This document shows, piece after piece, positions 47,982 through 57,189 of a stretch of 64,000 bases of DNA. This DNA comes from Chelonoidis abingdonii (taxonomy: Eukaryota > Chordata > Testudines > Testudinidae): contig NC_133778.1 of NCBI RefSeq assembly GCF_003597395.2, forward strand, positions 18,514,979 to 18,578,978, written 5' to 3'. A program made the translations under genes and the position numbers. The stretch's first letter is position 1. Each line of letters begins with the position of its first letter. The notes beneath the pieces are model-generated. The model had not been told where the DNA came from and searched no databases. It saw only the letters and a program-made list of their open reading frames with translations.

Positions 47982-47998
47982 GCAGTGTAGACCTGGCC
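47982..47998 (-). repeat. Right terminal inverted repeat of Harbinger
   Basis: GCAGTGTAGACCTGGCC on +, followed by ATA, the duplicated target. Confidence 0.8.
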
Positions 47999-48001
47999 AT
48001 A

Positions 48002-50479
48002 GACTGACAGGATCTAACAGCTTAGTGGCTACTAAATAACATTGGCCCAGATCCCCAGCTCTGGCTGCGGAGAGTACAGTGCAACTTGGGGAGGATGTGC
48101 TGAATTAGCAGCCAGGGAACAGCTAGGTGCCGAGAAGTCCTGGCCATCTAATCTGCCAGCTACTGGCCAGTGTCAAGGTACAGGGGTAACAGGCCCTGGG
48201 AGAAGTTAATGAAACATGAGGGATGTGTGTGTGGGGGGGGAAGGGTGTTTGTGTGTGTTTGTAAAAGAAACAGGGAGACTTAGTTGTAAAATTCTATTTA
48301 TCCCTCAGGGAGCCCACTTATTAGTAAGACTCTAATTAGCAATAGGTTGCGGGAGATTGTAGCTCTTCTTGCAATTAACCCTCGAGAGCCACCAAGGTCA
48401 GCCTAGAGATCATCCCCACAAGGGTCCTGCTCCACTGAGGAAGTAATTTATACCATGCAGGGAGCGGACTGCAGTTTTGCTCAGGATTTCCTGAGGCTGG
48501 AGAACTGCAGGCCAACTTTTTCCAGAACGACGCCCTCTGTATTGGTAGTGAAAGTCTCTGACAGCTACTTTTTTTTGCTTCCTCTGCCTTTTTTTTTTTT
48601 TTACTTGCTTTCTTCCTGTGAAGGGATTAATTTATAGCATTAGGAACTGTCTCCCCCTCCCGCCGCCCCAATGTCACACACACACACTTGCATTTCCTTG
48701 CAGACAGGATTTGAGTCATCCAATGGAGGTAAGTAGACTGATGTCATGTGAAACACCCCAGGCTTCCGCATTTTGAGTCAGAGAAATCGTTCCTCAAACT
48801 GGGCAGAGCAGTGGGGATGCTTCCTGATTTATGCCTCTAGCTGTGCCTATGTACAGCACAGATCTCTTGGCTGGAGGCCAGGTTATTTGCATCCAAGTGA
48901 CCTCTCGTCAAAGAGAACACCAGGCTCTCATTTGACATTATGGATTGTGCCAGCGTGTGCGAGCCCTCCAATAAATAGATTGTGAGGTCTTCTAGCAATA
49001 TTTTTACCTCAAAGGAAAGAGTCCCAGAGTGTTTCCCTCTGGGCACAGTGTGTGTATGGATGCATTAATGACATCCATCCTCCTCTAGCTATAATATGAT
49101 CAAAGTATTTTAATTGTGGATATCTTTTCAGTTTCCCAGTTGCTGTGTATGATGTCCCAGTTATATCACAGGGCAGTGTCTTGATCCAAAGCACTTTCAT
49201 AGTGTTTGGCTAGTATCTGACCATCACACCCTGGTGTGGAAGTGCTCTGTACTGGTTCCTCCTTATCGTTCTTCTAGTGAAGTCAAGGGAAGTTTCCTCA
49301 TCAGAAGAAGGATCAAATGCTATCCTGATTCAATAGTGTCTTTATCCCATCTTCAAAGCCTTCATGACTGGGAAAAGAAACACATTAGTGCTGTAATAAA
49401 GAGGAATATCAATCTTAGAAATGGGCTTGACTCATGTCCAGCCACCAGAAAACTATGGAGGGATCTAAATCTGAGCATGGATCCAAAACTGTGCTGTTTG
49501 AACGCATCTCTTAATCTAGGTGTCTGTAATTTTTGAGATCCTGAAATTCGGCTGGTGGCTTCGCCTGTATTTTATTCGCAGGGGGGTGATTCAGAGTTTT
49601 CCCTTTGGATGTACTTTCAGACCAAAGGTGTGGCTTCCCATTACATTCAGGACATCAGAGAGGCAACTGGATGCACTGGTTCGCTAATCTCCTGTGAACA
49701 TGCTAATTTTTGCTTTGTGAAGACCATTTAGCTGGGAAAGAGTTAACACTTTCACCACTCAGTGAACAAATTGCTTCATTCAGGGGGAAAAAAGAAAAAC
49801 CTTCCCAGAAAATTGGATGTCAGTGGATTATCCCTTCTGAGACCTATAGATTAGTGTGCTTGGAGAGAGCATCCAAGTGGAAAAAATGTAATATATCTGT
49901 ATGTGGGGGAATGGAGAGGGTGGGACTGGGACTGCTCCTTCATTTCAGCTAAATTACAGGGCTCTCTTATCATAGGCATCAGATGAGGCCTATCCCACTG
50001 CCTTCTTCACTTAAGCCTATCACTGTATTTTTATTAAATATTTGAGGGCCTTCTAGAATTGTGAAGCTTCTTGCCATGGATGGTGTTGGCTAAATCATGT
50101 TGTCTCCTCAATTCTCTCCCCCACCCCACCTCTCTTTATTCACCTGAATACTGCAATAATACTGTATCTGAACCCTAATTTTGCAGAATGTGTATGATCT
50201 CAGTGGGAATGAGAAGTCACTCCCCCGTCCCCCACCCACTCACACTTACAATTTAAGACCAGAATCTCTTCTCAGATCCCCCAGTGTAAATCTAGAGCAA
50301 CTGCAATGGAGTTAAGTACCAGAACATCCAAGGAAGTGATTCTGGATTTCCTCTGGTATGATGGAGAGCTTGGAGTGCAGATTGGGAAGGAGAAATACTA
50401 GGCCTCAAGGTATTTGGGATGCAGCTTCCTCAGAAATCTCAGTGAGGTCTCCATGGAAGATGTAATGCAACCTAAGGCC
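48002..50479. other. Mostly unique DNA; GT run and one exon-like segment
   Basis: A short GTGTGTGTGGGGGGGGA simple sequence lies near 48222. 48590-48602 is a T-run. A segment with exon-like borders lies at 48704-48728 (listed separately). Open frames of 60-100 codons carry no domain. Confidence 0.4.
48704..48728 (+). other. Candidate micro-exon with strong splice borders
   Basis: It is preceded by CTTGCATTTCCTTGCAG (pyrimidine-rich 3' splice site) and followed by GTAAGT, a perfect 5' splice site. The segment ACAGGATTTGAGTCATCCAA.. is 25 nt. If the downstream AG at 48707 is used instead, it is 21 nt and keeps frame. It contains an ATG at 48724. No gene is recognised; it could be a 5' or lncRNA exon, or chance. 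Confidence 0.3.
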
Positions 50480-50770
50480 ATGTCTGTGGTGACAATGCTC
50501 ATGATGTTATCCCAAGTCTTGTGATATTTCTGTTTTTTCTTAGATCCCCAGCCCCTGGAGACAATGAGATCTCAGATCACTTAAAAAGGCTGGGGGGAAT
50601 GAGCGTACATAGCTATCCAGGCCTCATGGCTGCAGACAAAAGCTTGAAAATATGAATGGAGCAGACCCTAAACATTAAAAGAACCCCCAAATTATTATTT
50701 TCTTAGAAAAACTTATTTATTTTAGCCACTAGTGATTTTTTCTGGGACCCGACTCATGACTTTTAAAGGC
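50480..50770. repeat. Dispersed CATGATTTTT/GTTGGCAAT-type repeat copy
   Basis: CTTGTGATATTTCTGTTTTTTC, ATCCCCAGCCCCTGGAG, CAAAAGCTTGAAAAT and GACTCATGACTTTT match in order the copy at 56500-56790. An opposite-orientation relative lies at 51950-52120. Confidence 0.55.
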
Positions 50771-51133
50771 TTGGAGTTGCCAATACGGTGATGAGTCTCT
50801 GGATCTACACAATCTCCACTCTTTCCTCCTGATTGTGCACTGAGGCCCAGAGAGAGTCCTCTGCAGGGCCTGGAGGGGTGTGTGAGACAGAACTGTTCTC
50901 TTCCTTCTGCACAGAGTGGGGGAAAGCCATGTGTGAGGCTGGAGGAGGCATGATCCGAGCCGAAGTTTAGCAAACTCAGGATGAGGTTAATATATATACT
51001 ACAACATACAAAGTGTGAATATTTCTCTGTCTCTCTGCTTTTTTTCATTTTTTTTTGACCATTTAAAGAGCCACTGATATGTTTCAGAAAAAAATAAGCT
51101 GGAGATAGACCAGAACTGCAGAGTTTTTTGGTT

Positions 51134-51487
51134 CTAGGACTGGATCTGAATTTGTGAAAAGTTCGGTGGACATTTGAATCGAGGAGTTTGGCTGAGGCTC
51201 ATCTCTGTTTTAAACACTTTCCATTTGGAAAAAAAGAAAGTCTGCTGATAGAAATCAGTCTCTGTATTTTCTCTTCCTTCATTCTCTACTTCTAGTGAAG
51301 TTTGCAGCAAATCGAGCTTGTATAAAAATGTCCATAGCGTAACATACATATTAATCAATATCATAATAAATGCAAATGTTTCACAAAAATTAAAGCCTTC
51401 TTCCCCTGGCTCCTTGACAAACATATCAGAGGACAAAAACAAACTAGATAAAGACACTATCCATCTCCCATCGCAGATTCCAAACAA
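51134..51487 (-). other. 117-codon open frame, no recognised domain
   Basis: It is the longest motif-free frame in this unique stretch (MFGICDGRWIVSLSSL...). No splice, promoter or conserved-domain evidence supports it as a gene. It is listed only because it lies outside recognised repeats. Confidence 0.15.
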
Positions 51488-51511
51488 GTTTTATTGAGAA
51501 AGGTGCGTAAA

Positions 51512-51815
51512 AAGGGTGGTCTTATGGTTAAACTACAAGACTGAGAATCAGAAGATCTGGGTTCAAATTATTTCATCTTTCTGGGAGGAATTCATGCCCC
51601 CCTGCACCATTCAGGTCCCAAGAGGTGTAGGCGGTGCAAAAAAGCATTGCCCACTACACTGAATTTCTGCCTTGTATCAATGTCCTTAGCTGTGAAATGG
51701 AGTTGATAGTATTTTCCTGCGACACAGGATGTTGTAAGACTAAATTCATTAAAGTTTGTATAACTCTTTGAGATCCCTGAGTGGAAGTCCATCCATAAGT
51801 GCAATGTATTATTCT
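51512..51815 (+). repeat. Near full-length tRNA-headed CORE/MIR-like SINE
   Basis: The head is GGTGGTCTTATGGTTAAACTA with B-box-like GGGTTCAAATTATTTC. The core is GTCCTTAGCTGTGAAATGGAG. The 3' part is CTCTTTGAGATCCCTGAGTGG and ends TAAGTGCAATGTATTATTCTT. About 70 bp between head and core (GAATTCATGCCCCCCTGC...) is atypical and may be a small insertion. Confidence 0.75.
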
Positions 51816-51949
51816 TATATTCAGAAAAGGGAATAGGAAGAAATATTACCTCTTGTTAGAGGCAACATAGGTTCACATAAAATGTCTTAGAATTATTAAA
51901 CCACATGTAATCATATTTGATCATTTCCCCTTGCCCACACACTGTTGCC

Positions 51950-52120
51950 AGTCCCACATGTCCAAAAATCATGAGATTTAAAAAAATAATTTTGGGGTTC
52001 ATTTTATTTTTGCCATCCAGTTTTTGAGTGATTAGGATTCATGTTTTCAAACTTTTCTGAACGACCATAAATTAACTTTTTAAAAAAACAAACAAACCTG
52101 AAAGTGGAGAATCTCACCTC
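51950..52120. repeat. Dispersed AAAATCATGAG repeat copy
   Basis: CCAAAAATCATGAGATTT, TTTGGGGTTCATTTTATTTT and CATGTTTTCAAACTTTTCTG match 19515-19680. Confidence 0.55.
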
Positions 52121-52245
52121 ATCACATGACTTCAGAAATAGGGGTCTTCAGAAAAAAAACATTAACCATTGGAAGACTCATGATAAAATCAGCAGTGTTG
52201 GCAATACTGTTAATTCAAAAAGAAGGTTCCATTGTGCAGGTATAT

Positions 52246-52430
52246 GGGCTTACATTTTCAAATGTCACTACTAATTTTGAGTGCCTTGATACTGGAGTAC
52301 TCAATTTGAGACACTTTAAAGAGTTTGATTTTCAGAAAGTGCTGAGCACTTGCTCTCTGAAAATCAGGCTGGTTTAGGACTTCTCAAGTTGGGTACCCCA
52401 AATCACTAGTCACTTTTGAAAATGTAGGGC
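52246..52430. repeat. Gapped-palindrome repeat pair
   Basis: The inner unit GATTTTCAGAAAGTGCTGAGC..CTCTGAAAATCAGGC (52324-52372) sits between outer inverted blocks CATTTTCAAATGTCAC and GTCACTTTTGAAAATGTAGG, a nested palindrome. Confidence 0.6.
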
Positions 52431-52609
52431 CTGCCACATTAGAAGATCTGATCTAGAGCGTGGGATATTATATTGTTCCTTAAGGGAACGTGGTTGATGT
52501 AATCCAAGTGTGAGGACCAGAGTAATTCATCATACTCAGATTGTAGTCCATAGAAGAACAAGCCAGTGCTGTTGGGATTATTCCTTAAATCGTCTCTCCA
52601 TCATACTAG

Positions 52610-52850
52610 GAAAGGAGAACGTTTGTCCTTCCAAACTAGTGCAATATTGCACTTTGCTCCTAGCAGAGTTGTGCACTCAATCATACAAGCAAGCTGGTCC
52701 TGCCCTACGAAACTCACCATCTTCCTCACCATAAATCCTACTCCCGTTCGAGACGTTGCAGCTGGCTATTGTAGAAATGATTGGGCTGTCACAAACAGAA
52801 AATTATGGCTTCAGATGGAAACAGATGAACTCTTAAGAAACAAAGATCTG
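52610..52850 (+). other. Candidate exon, open across 241 nt
   Basis: It is preceded by CGTCTCTCCATCATACTAG and followed by GTAAGTATT. One frame is open throughout and includes AGYCRNDWAVTNRKLW and METDELLRNKDL near the 3' end. I do not recognise the protein. It could be a lncRNA exon. A SINE tail begins about 30 nt after the donor. Confidence 0.25.
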
Positions 52851-52879
52851 GTAAGTATTCACCTTCTATCCATGTGGTT

Positions 52880-52975
52880 ATATTTAGTTACATTGCAAGC
52901 TCCTCGGGGAAGGGACTGTTTCTCAGTGTGTGCATCGTGCCAAGGACACCTTCGTGGATCGCTAAATAAATGCAC
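52880..52975 (+). repeat. SINE tail fragment
   Basis: TTGCAAGCTCCTCGGGGAAG, GGACTGTTTCTCAGTGTGTG and CGCTAAATAAATGCA resemble the 3' part of the CORE-SINE family. Confidence 0.6.
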
Positions 52976-53057
52976 AATTAGAATAATAAGCAGAATTGCT
53001 TCTAAATAAAATATTTTGTAAAAAGCTTTCCAAGACATACCATCTGGTCTCTAAGGC

Positions 53058-53172
53058 ATAGGGCCTGATCCCACAAAGACTTGCACATGTGCTTAATTTT
53101 GCACCCCTGAGTACTCTCATGGGATGACTCAAGTGCACAAAGTTAAGCGGGTGTACGTATTTGCTGGACTGG
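53058..53172. repeat. Palindromic AAAGTTAAGC repeat
   Basis: TGCACATGTGCTTAATTTTGC pairs with GTGCACAAAGTTAAGCGGGT around CTCATGGGATGA. It belongs to the same general family as 56952-57132. Confidence 0.55.
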
Positions 53173-53354
53173 GACTCCTAAATTTGTAATTTCTCAGCTG
53201 CAATATTTGTTGTTCAAGGAAGTGCAAGCATGCTCTTTGGCAATATGTGCCAATCCAGGCCCTCAGAGATCAGCAGCAAAGCATTGTGGACAGCTCATGA
53301 CAACCCTTATTTTAATGCCCAGTTTTAACGAGGCTGTTTTCTTAATCTTCTCAG

Positions 53355-53449
53355 TTTGCTGTAGAAGACTGGCATACTACCGGCACCCTGGCAGCCGAGA
53401 GACAGCAGAACAAATCTCACTCCTGTTCGGAGCTGAAAGTGAAAATAAG
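53355..53449 (+). other. Candidate 95-nt exon
   Basis: It is preceded by TTTTCTTAATCTTCTCAG and followed by GTGTGAG. Two of three frames are open across the segment; one ends exactly on a codon (RETAEQISLLFGAESENK). With 48704-48728 and 52610-52850 it would be the third + strand exon-like segment within 5 kb. No homology is recognised. Confidence 0.25.
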
Positions 53450-53455
53450 GTGTGA

Positions 53456-55694
53456 GGAATCTAAGGGAAGTTATAGCATGCATGGCAGATGTTGTTACAT
53501 TTTGTCTAGTAATCCCCCAATGTGTCAGTCACATGGCTGATGACAATCCCAAGAGAGGTTAATGGGCACGGACACTACTTGTTAGGATTTTTTTTTTTTT
53601 TTCAAGTGAGTATGAAAATAATGTTACAAGTGTACCAATAACAGCAGGATGAAAAAATAAATAAATCCATAAAAATGAAGGGAGGGCAACATCAGAGTTA
53701 ATGACACATCAGCTGGCCATGTAACACATTAACAGCTGAGCTGAAGCCCAAAGCACCATTTTATGTGGTGAGAAGTCACAACTGGTGTCCTAAGACAACC
53801 CATGCACTTCTTCTCCATTTCCTTTCGTGGGAATGACTTTGGCTGGCACATAAGCTTGCTCTGATGAGCTTTGCATGAGGAAATGATACATGCTGATATA
53901 AATCATGGATTTCTAGGGCTTCATTTCAAATGTGAGTTATGACTGAGCATATGACTGGGTACAGAAGATGATTTGTGTGGTTTTCATGTAGCTATTGGAC
54001 TTTAATTTTTCACCTGATTATCCATAAAAAATAAGTGAAGAGCAGCCTAGAATGTTAACATGTCTGCAAGGCACACGCAGCTGCTTGCATAAAACAAACT
54101 TAGTCACGGGGAAAAACATTCCCATTCTCTCAGTGACAGTTTTAAGAACAAATTCACAAACAGAATTTGCACATTTCTTTTCTTCCCCTCACCCTTTTCA
54201 CAAACAAAAACTGCCAACCTGTTAATCAACTCCCTGATGGCAGACAAATGTTCCAGGGAAACATGTGCCAACTATCCATTGATATTGGCTGAAATTCAAT
54301 AGGATGGAATGAATTGATGCTGGCATTCCATTTGGTGCAATGCAATATCTGATCAATAGCAAGTAATTGGACATCACTTTGTGGAAGAGAGAATACTGAA
54401 GCTGTTACATCACTAGGAGTTACGGATGATATTAATCACTGCCAGACTGTTTCATCAATGTAATTTCTTTTCATCAACATGCTGTGGCATTTGAAATGTT
54501 GGACATAAAAACCTCTATACTGTATTAACTTGAAATTAAAAGCTGTGCATCCCAATTAATTGTAAAATTTGTTACCATGTCTGAATGGTGCTCTCACATG
54601 GTTGTGCAAAGTTATAGAATTCACACTTTTTTTTTTAACGATCAGAGAAAAATACAGAAAAGAGTCAATTAACAAGAGTCATCTTGGTTGGGGGATATGC
54701 AGTCAAATACGCTTTCCTTTCAATTCCTCCTTTTTTAATTGCAATCAACACGGAACCAGCAGGAAAAGAAATCCATGTTTCCCTCCAGCTTATGCTAGTT
54801 CCCAGGTGTTTGCAACTTAGGAAAGTACTGAATACATATTAGGAGGGCGGCTTTTGAAAAGAGTCAGGTTTTTTTTGCCTGACTCTTTGCTTGTGTGAGG
54901 TAGCTATTGTAAATGCACATCCCTCTTGCAGTGCTGTGAAGTTTCTGTTGCTTTGATAATTGTGATACATTCCAGCCACTTTTTTTTCCAAGTCTATATT
55001 TATTAGGATGTATCTTTTACCACTCAAATGTAGATGTTTGCCAGGTTAGGTAAGGTGGCATCATATCTAATGGTTGAAGACTGCTTTTCACTCATCACAC
55101 ATGGGAGAGTAGCTGTGTTATCCTCAAGAATGGTTTCCACTCTCTTTATTACTGTTTTCTTATTTTCATTGGAAATATTTATATCCATGTCAGGTGTGGT
55201 GGCCAGGCAGTTATGACAAGAGAGCAGCAACCACGACTCTTGACCTCTGGTCTCTCACTTTTCACCAAGTCACTTTAGGACCCTGGGCAGGTTACATAGG
55301 GTGGAAGGGTCACAAGTGCTCAATGTTGGCCAGGCTTGGTTCCGGTTGACTTCATTGCAGCCAATAAGCTTCCATCAAGAAGCCAAGTTAGGCTGGACAT
55401 TTGGAACCAAGAGAAGAGGCAGGATATAGGAATTGAAGCATTTGCAAATTCTAGAGGGGGTGCACTTCAGACATCTGCTTGGGTGTGTATTCGCTTATTG
55501 TCTTCATTGGCCTCTGTCTTTGCCTATCACCAAACCAAACAGTTCTATTATTAACAGGATCTTTAGGGGAAAGTGAATAGCATATTTAAAACAAAGCAAA
55601 ACATCCCAAGTGGAATAAGAGTAATTTGGAAGTAAAAATTCCTTTAGTAACACGCTGGTCAGGTGTTATATTGCCCTGACATCTATCTAGGGTA
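53456..55694. other. Unique DNA, likely containing conserved non-coding sequence
   Basis: 53690-54560 is about 870 bp with no repeat signature, evenly AT-rich, with many TAAT/ATTA cores (e.g. CAAGTAATTGGAC, GATATTAATCACTG, CCCAATTAATTG) and no open frame of note. The texture resembles a developmental enhancer. That is inference. Beyond 54560 only short frames are present. Confidence 0.35.
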
Positions 55695-55702
55695 TTTATA
55701 TG

Positions 55703-55982
55703 CATAAGTGCTGACTCTGTGGGTGCTCCAGGACTGGAGCATCCATGGGGGGAAAATGGTGAGTGCTCTGCATCCACCAATAACCCCTTATCAGCTCCTG
55801 CTCCCCCCCTACCTCCCACCCACTGGCGGCCCGTCGGATCAGACCCTCCCCCTCTCTCCCAGCCCCTCCCACGCTCCATGAACAGGATGTAGGGCCTTAG
55901 GGGAAGGGTGGAGTGGGGGTGGGTCCTGGGGCAGAACTGGGGATCGAGCATCCCCCAGCAGTTTGAAAAGTCAGCGCCTGTG
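55703..55982. mobile_element. 280-bp hAT-like non-autonomous element
   Basis: The ends are CATAAGTGCTGACTC and AAGTCAGCGCCTGTG. The target duplication TTTATATG/TTTATAGG agrees at 7 of 8 positions (55695-55702 and 55983-55990). It is related in inverted orientation to 37473-37824 through GTGGGTGCTCC and GGAGCATCCATGG. Confidence 0.75.
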
Positions 55983-56019
55983 TTTATAGGTCCCTTATTA
56001 TCTAGCATTTGAGCCCTTC

Positions 56020-56210
56020 AGCCTTTAAGGGCTTTATATTCACAATGCCACTGTGAGGCAGGGCTATTATCCTCATTTTACAGCTGAGAAACGGAAGCAC
56101 AGAGAGACTAAGTGACTTGCCCGAGATCCCACAGGAAGTCTGTGGCAGAGGAGGGAATTGAATTCATGCCTACCCTGGCCAGCACCCTCACCACTTAGCC
56201 ATTCCTCTGC
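56020..56210 (-). repeat. CORE/MIR-like SINE, antisense
   Basis: CTCATTTTACAGCTGAGAAAC, CAGAGAGACTAAGTGACTTGCC and ACTTAGCCATTCCTCTGC are the reversed SINE core and head. Confidence 0.8.
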
Positions 56211-56306
56211 TCATCGCACAGACAAGTTCACAGAATGTGTCCATCAGAAAAAAGCAAACTGTCCAGTCAGCAGTAAGAATGGAATGAAAAAAGATTTGAA
56301 CACAGT

Positions 56307-56395
56307 GTCTGATTTTCACAGGTGCTGAGCACCTGCATCTCCCAATGACATCAGTGGAGCTGTGAGTGTTTAACCTTTGAAAATGAAGCTACATT
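56307..56395. repeat. Gapped-palindrome repeat
   Basis: TGTCTGATTTTCACAGGTGC faces CTTTGAAAATGAAGC across a spacer with CCAATGACATCAGTGG. Confidence 0.55.
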
Positions 56396-56499
56396 AAGGC
56401 ACGGAGTCACACTCTGGCCGGTAGGTGAGAACATGCTCTGTGTTCTTTGTTTGATACGAAGCCTGTGGGGAAAGCTGTGATTAGAATAGATGATCATAT

Positions 56500-56790
56500 T
56501 GATTGCAGGGTTGCCTAATCATGATTTTATCATGGGTCTTGTCATATTTGGTGAATTATTTTCTTAAATCCCCAGCTCCTGGAGCTGTGAGAATCTCAAC
56601 TTTTCATTTAACAACAAAAAAGTTTCTGGCCCTAGAGATTGTGGGGAAAAGCTTGAAAACCTGAACCCAAAAGGCTCAAGAAACCCAGAAGAAAAATAAA
56701 AGGAACCTTACATTTGTATCTTTTGATCATTTTTTTTATTTTTAAGCAAATCTCATTATTCGTTGTTGCCTGACTAATGATCTTTGAATG
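56500..56790. repeat. Dispersed repeat copy
   Basis: It is related to 50480-50770 (CTTGTCATATTTGG, AATCCCCAGCTCCTGGAG, AAAGCTTGAAAACCTGAACC). Confidence 0.55.
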
Positions 56791-56951
56791 TTTGGGGTTG
56801 ATAATGCTGGTGATGTTTGTAGTTTGAGTTGAGCTAAGCTCTCAAAAAAACTTCTTGCATTTGAAGAATTAGATTGCAGCTGATATAAAAGTAAGCTTTC
56901 TTGTGAGACTTCCTATGCTCCTTGCTTCCAGCTGGGCTAAAACTCCAAGGA

Positions 56952-57132
56952 CACAATTCAGGAAAGCACTTAAGAACAGGCTTTTTAGTCCATTCCTGTT
57001 CAGGAAAATACTTAAGCACATGCCTAAAATACTTAAGCACAGATTTACAAACATGCTTAAATTAAAGTCCCATTGCAACATATGTACATGCTTGAAGTTA
57101 AGCACATGTTTTAGCAGTTTCCTGAATACTGG
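56952..57132. repeat. Palindromic TTAAGCACATG repeat
   Basis: AATTCAGGAAAGCACTTAAG at the left pairs with the reverse of TTTTAGCAGTTTCCTGAAT. Inner blocks CTTAAGCACATGCCT and TTAAGCACATGTTTT alternate. Confidence 0.55.
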
Positions 57133-57189
57133 CTTATGGGCAACAAAAGTGGTATAGACTATACTTCTGCTTTCTGTTTTTTGGGGAAC

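Larger units (their letters stand above)
42199..47998. mobile_element. 5.8-kb PIF/Harbinger DNA transposon, two-gene, decayed
   Basis: The terminal inverted repeats are GGGTACGTCTACACTGC at 42199-42215 and GCAGTGTAGACCTGGCC at 47982-47998. Both ends continue with subterminal AAATCGGTTT/AACCGATTT motifs. The target duplication is ATA (42196-42198 and 47999-48001). The element carries a DDE transposase on + and a Myb/SANT-like gene on -, arranged tail to tail. Known autonomous Harbinger elements use exactly this pair, where the Myb-like protein binds the transposase and brings it to the nucleus and DNA ends. CpG frequency is visibly higher than in flanking DNA, which suggests it is younger than the surrounding repeats or was methylation-spared. 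Both genes are broken, so the copy cannot move by itself. Confidence 0.85.

Noticed and set aside
54839..55230. Paired short - strand frames as two exons
   Set aside because: No splice consensus between them and no recognised protein. The frames overlap + strand frames of equal length.
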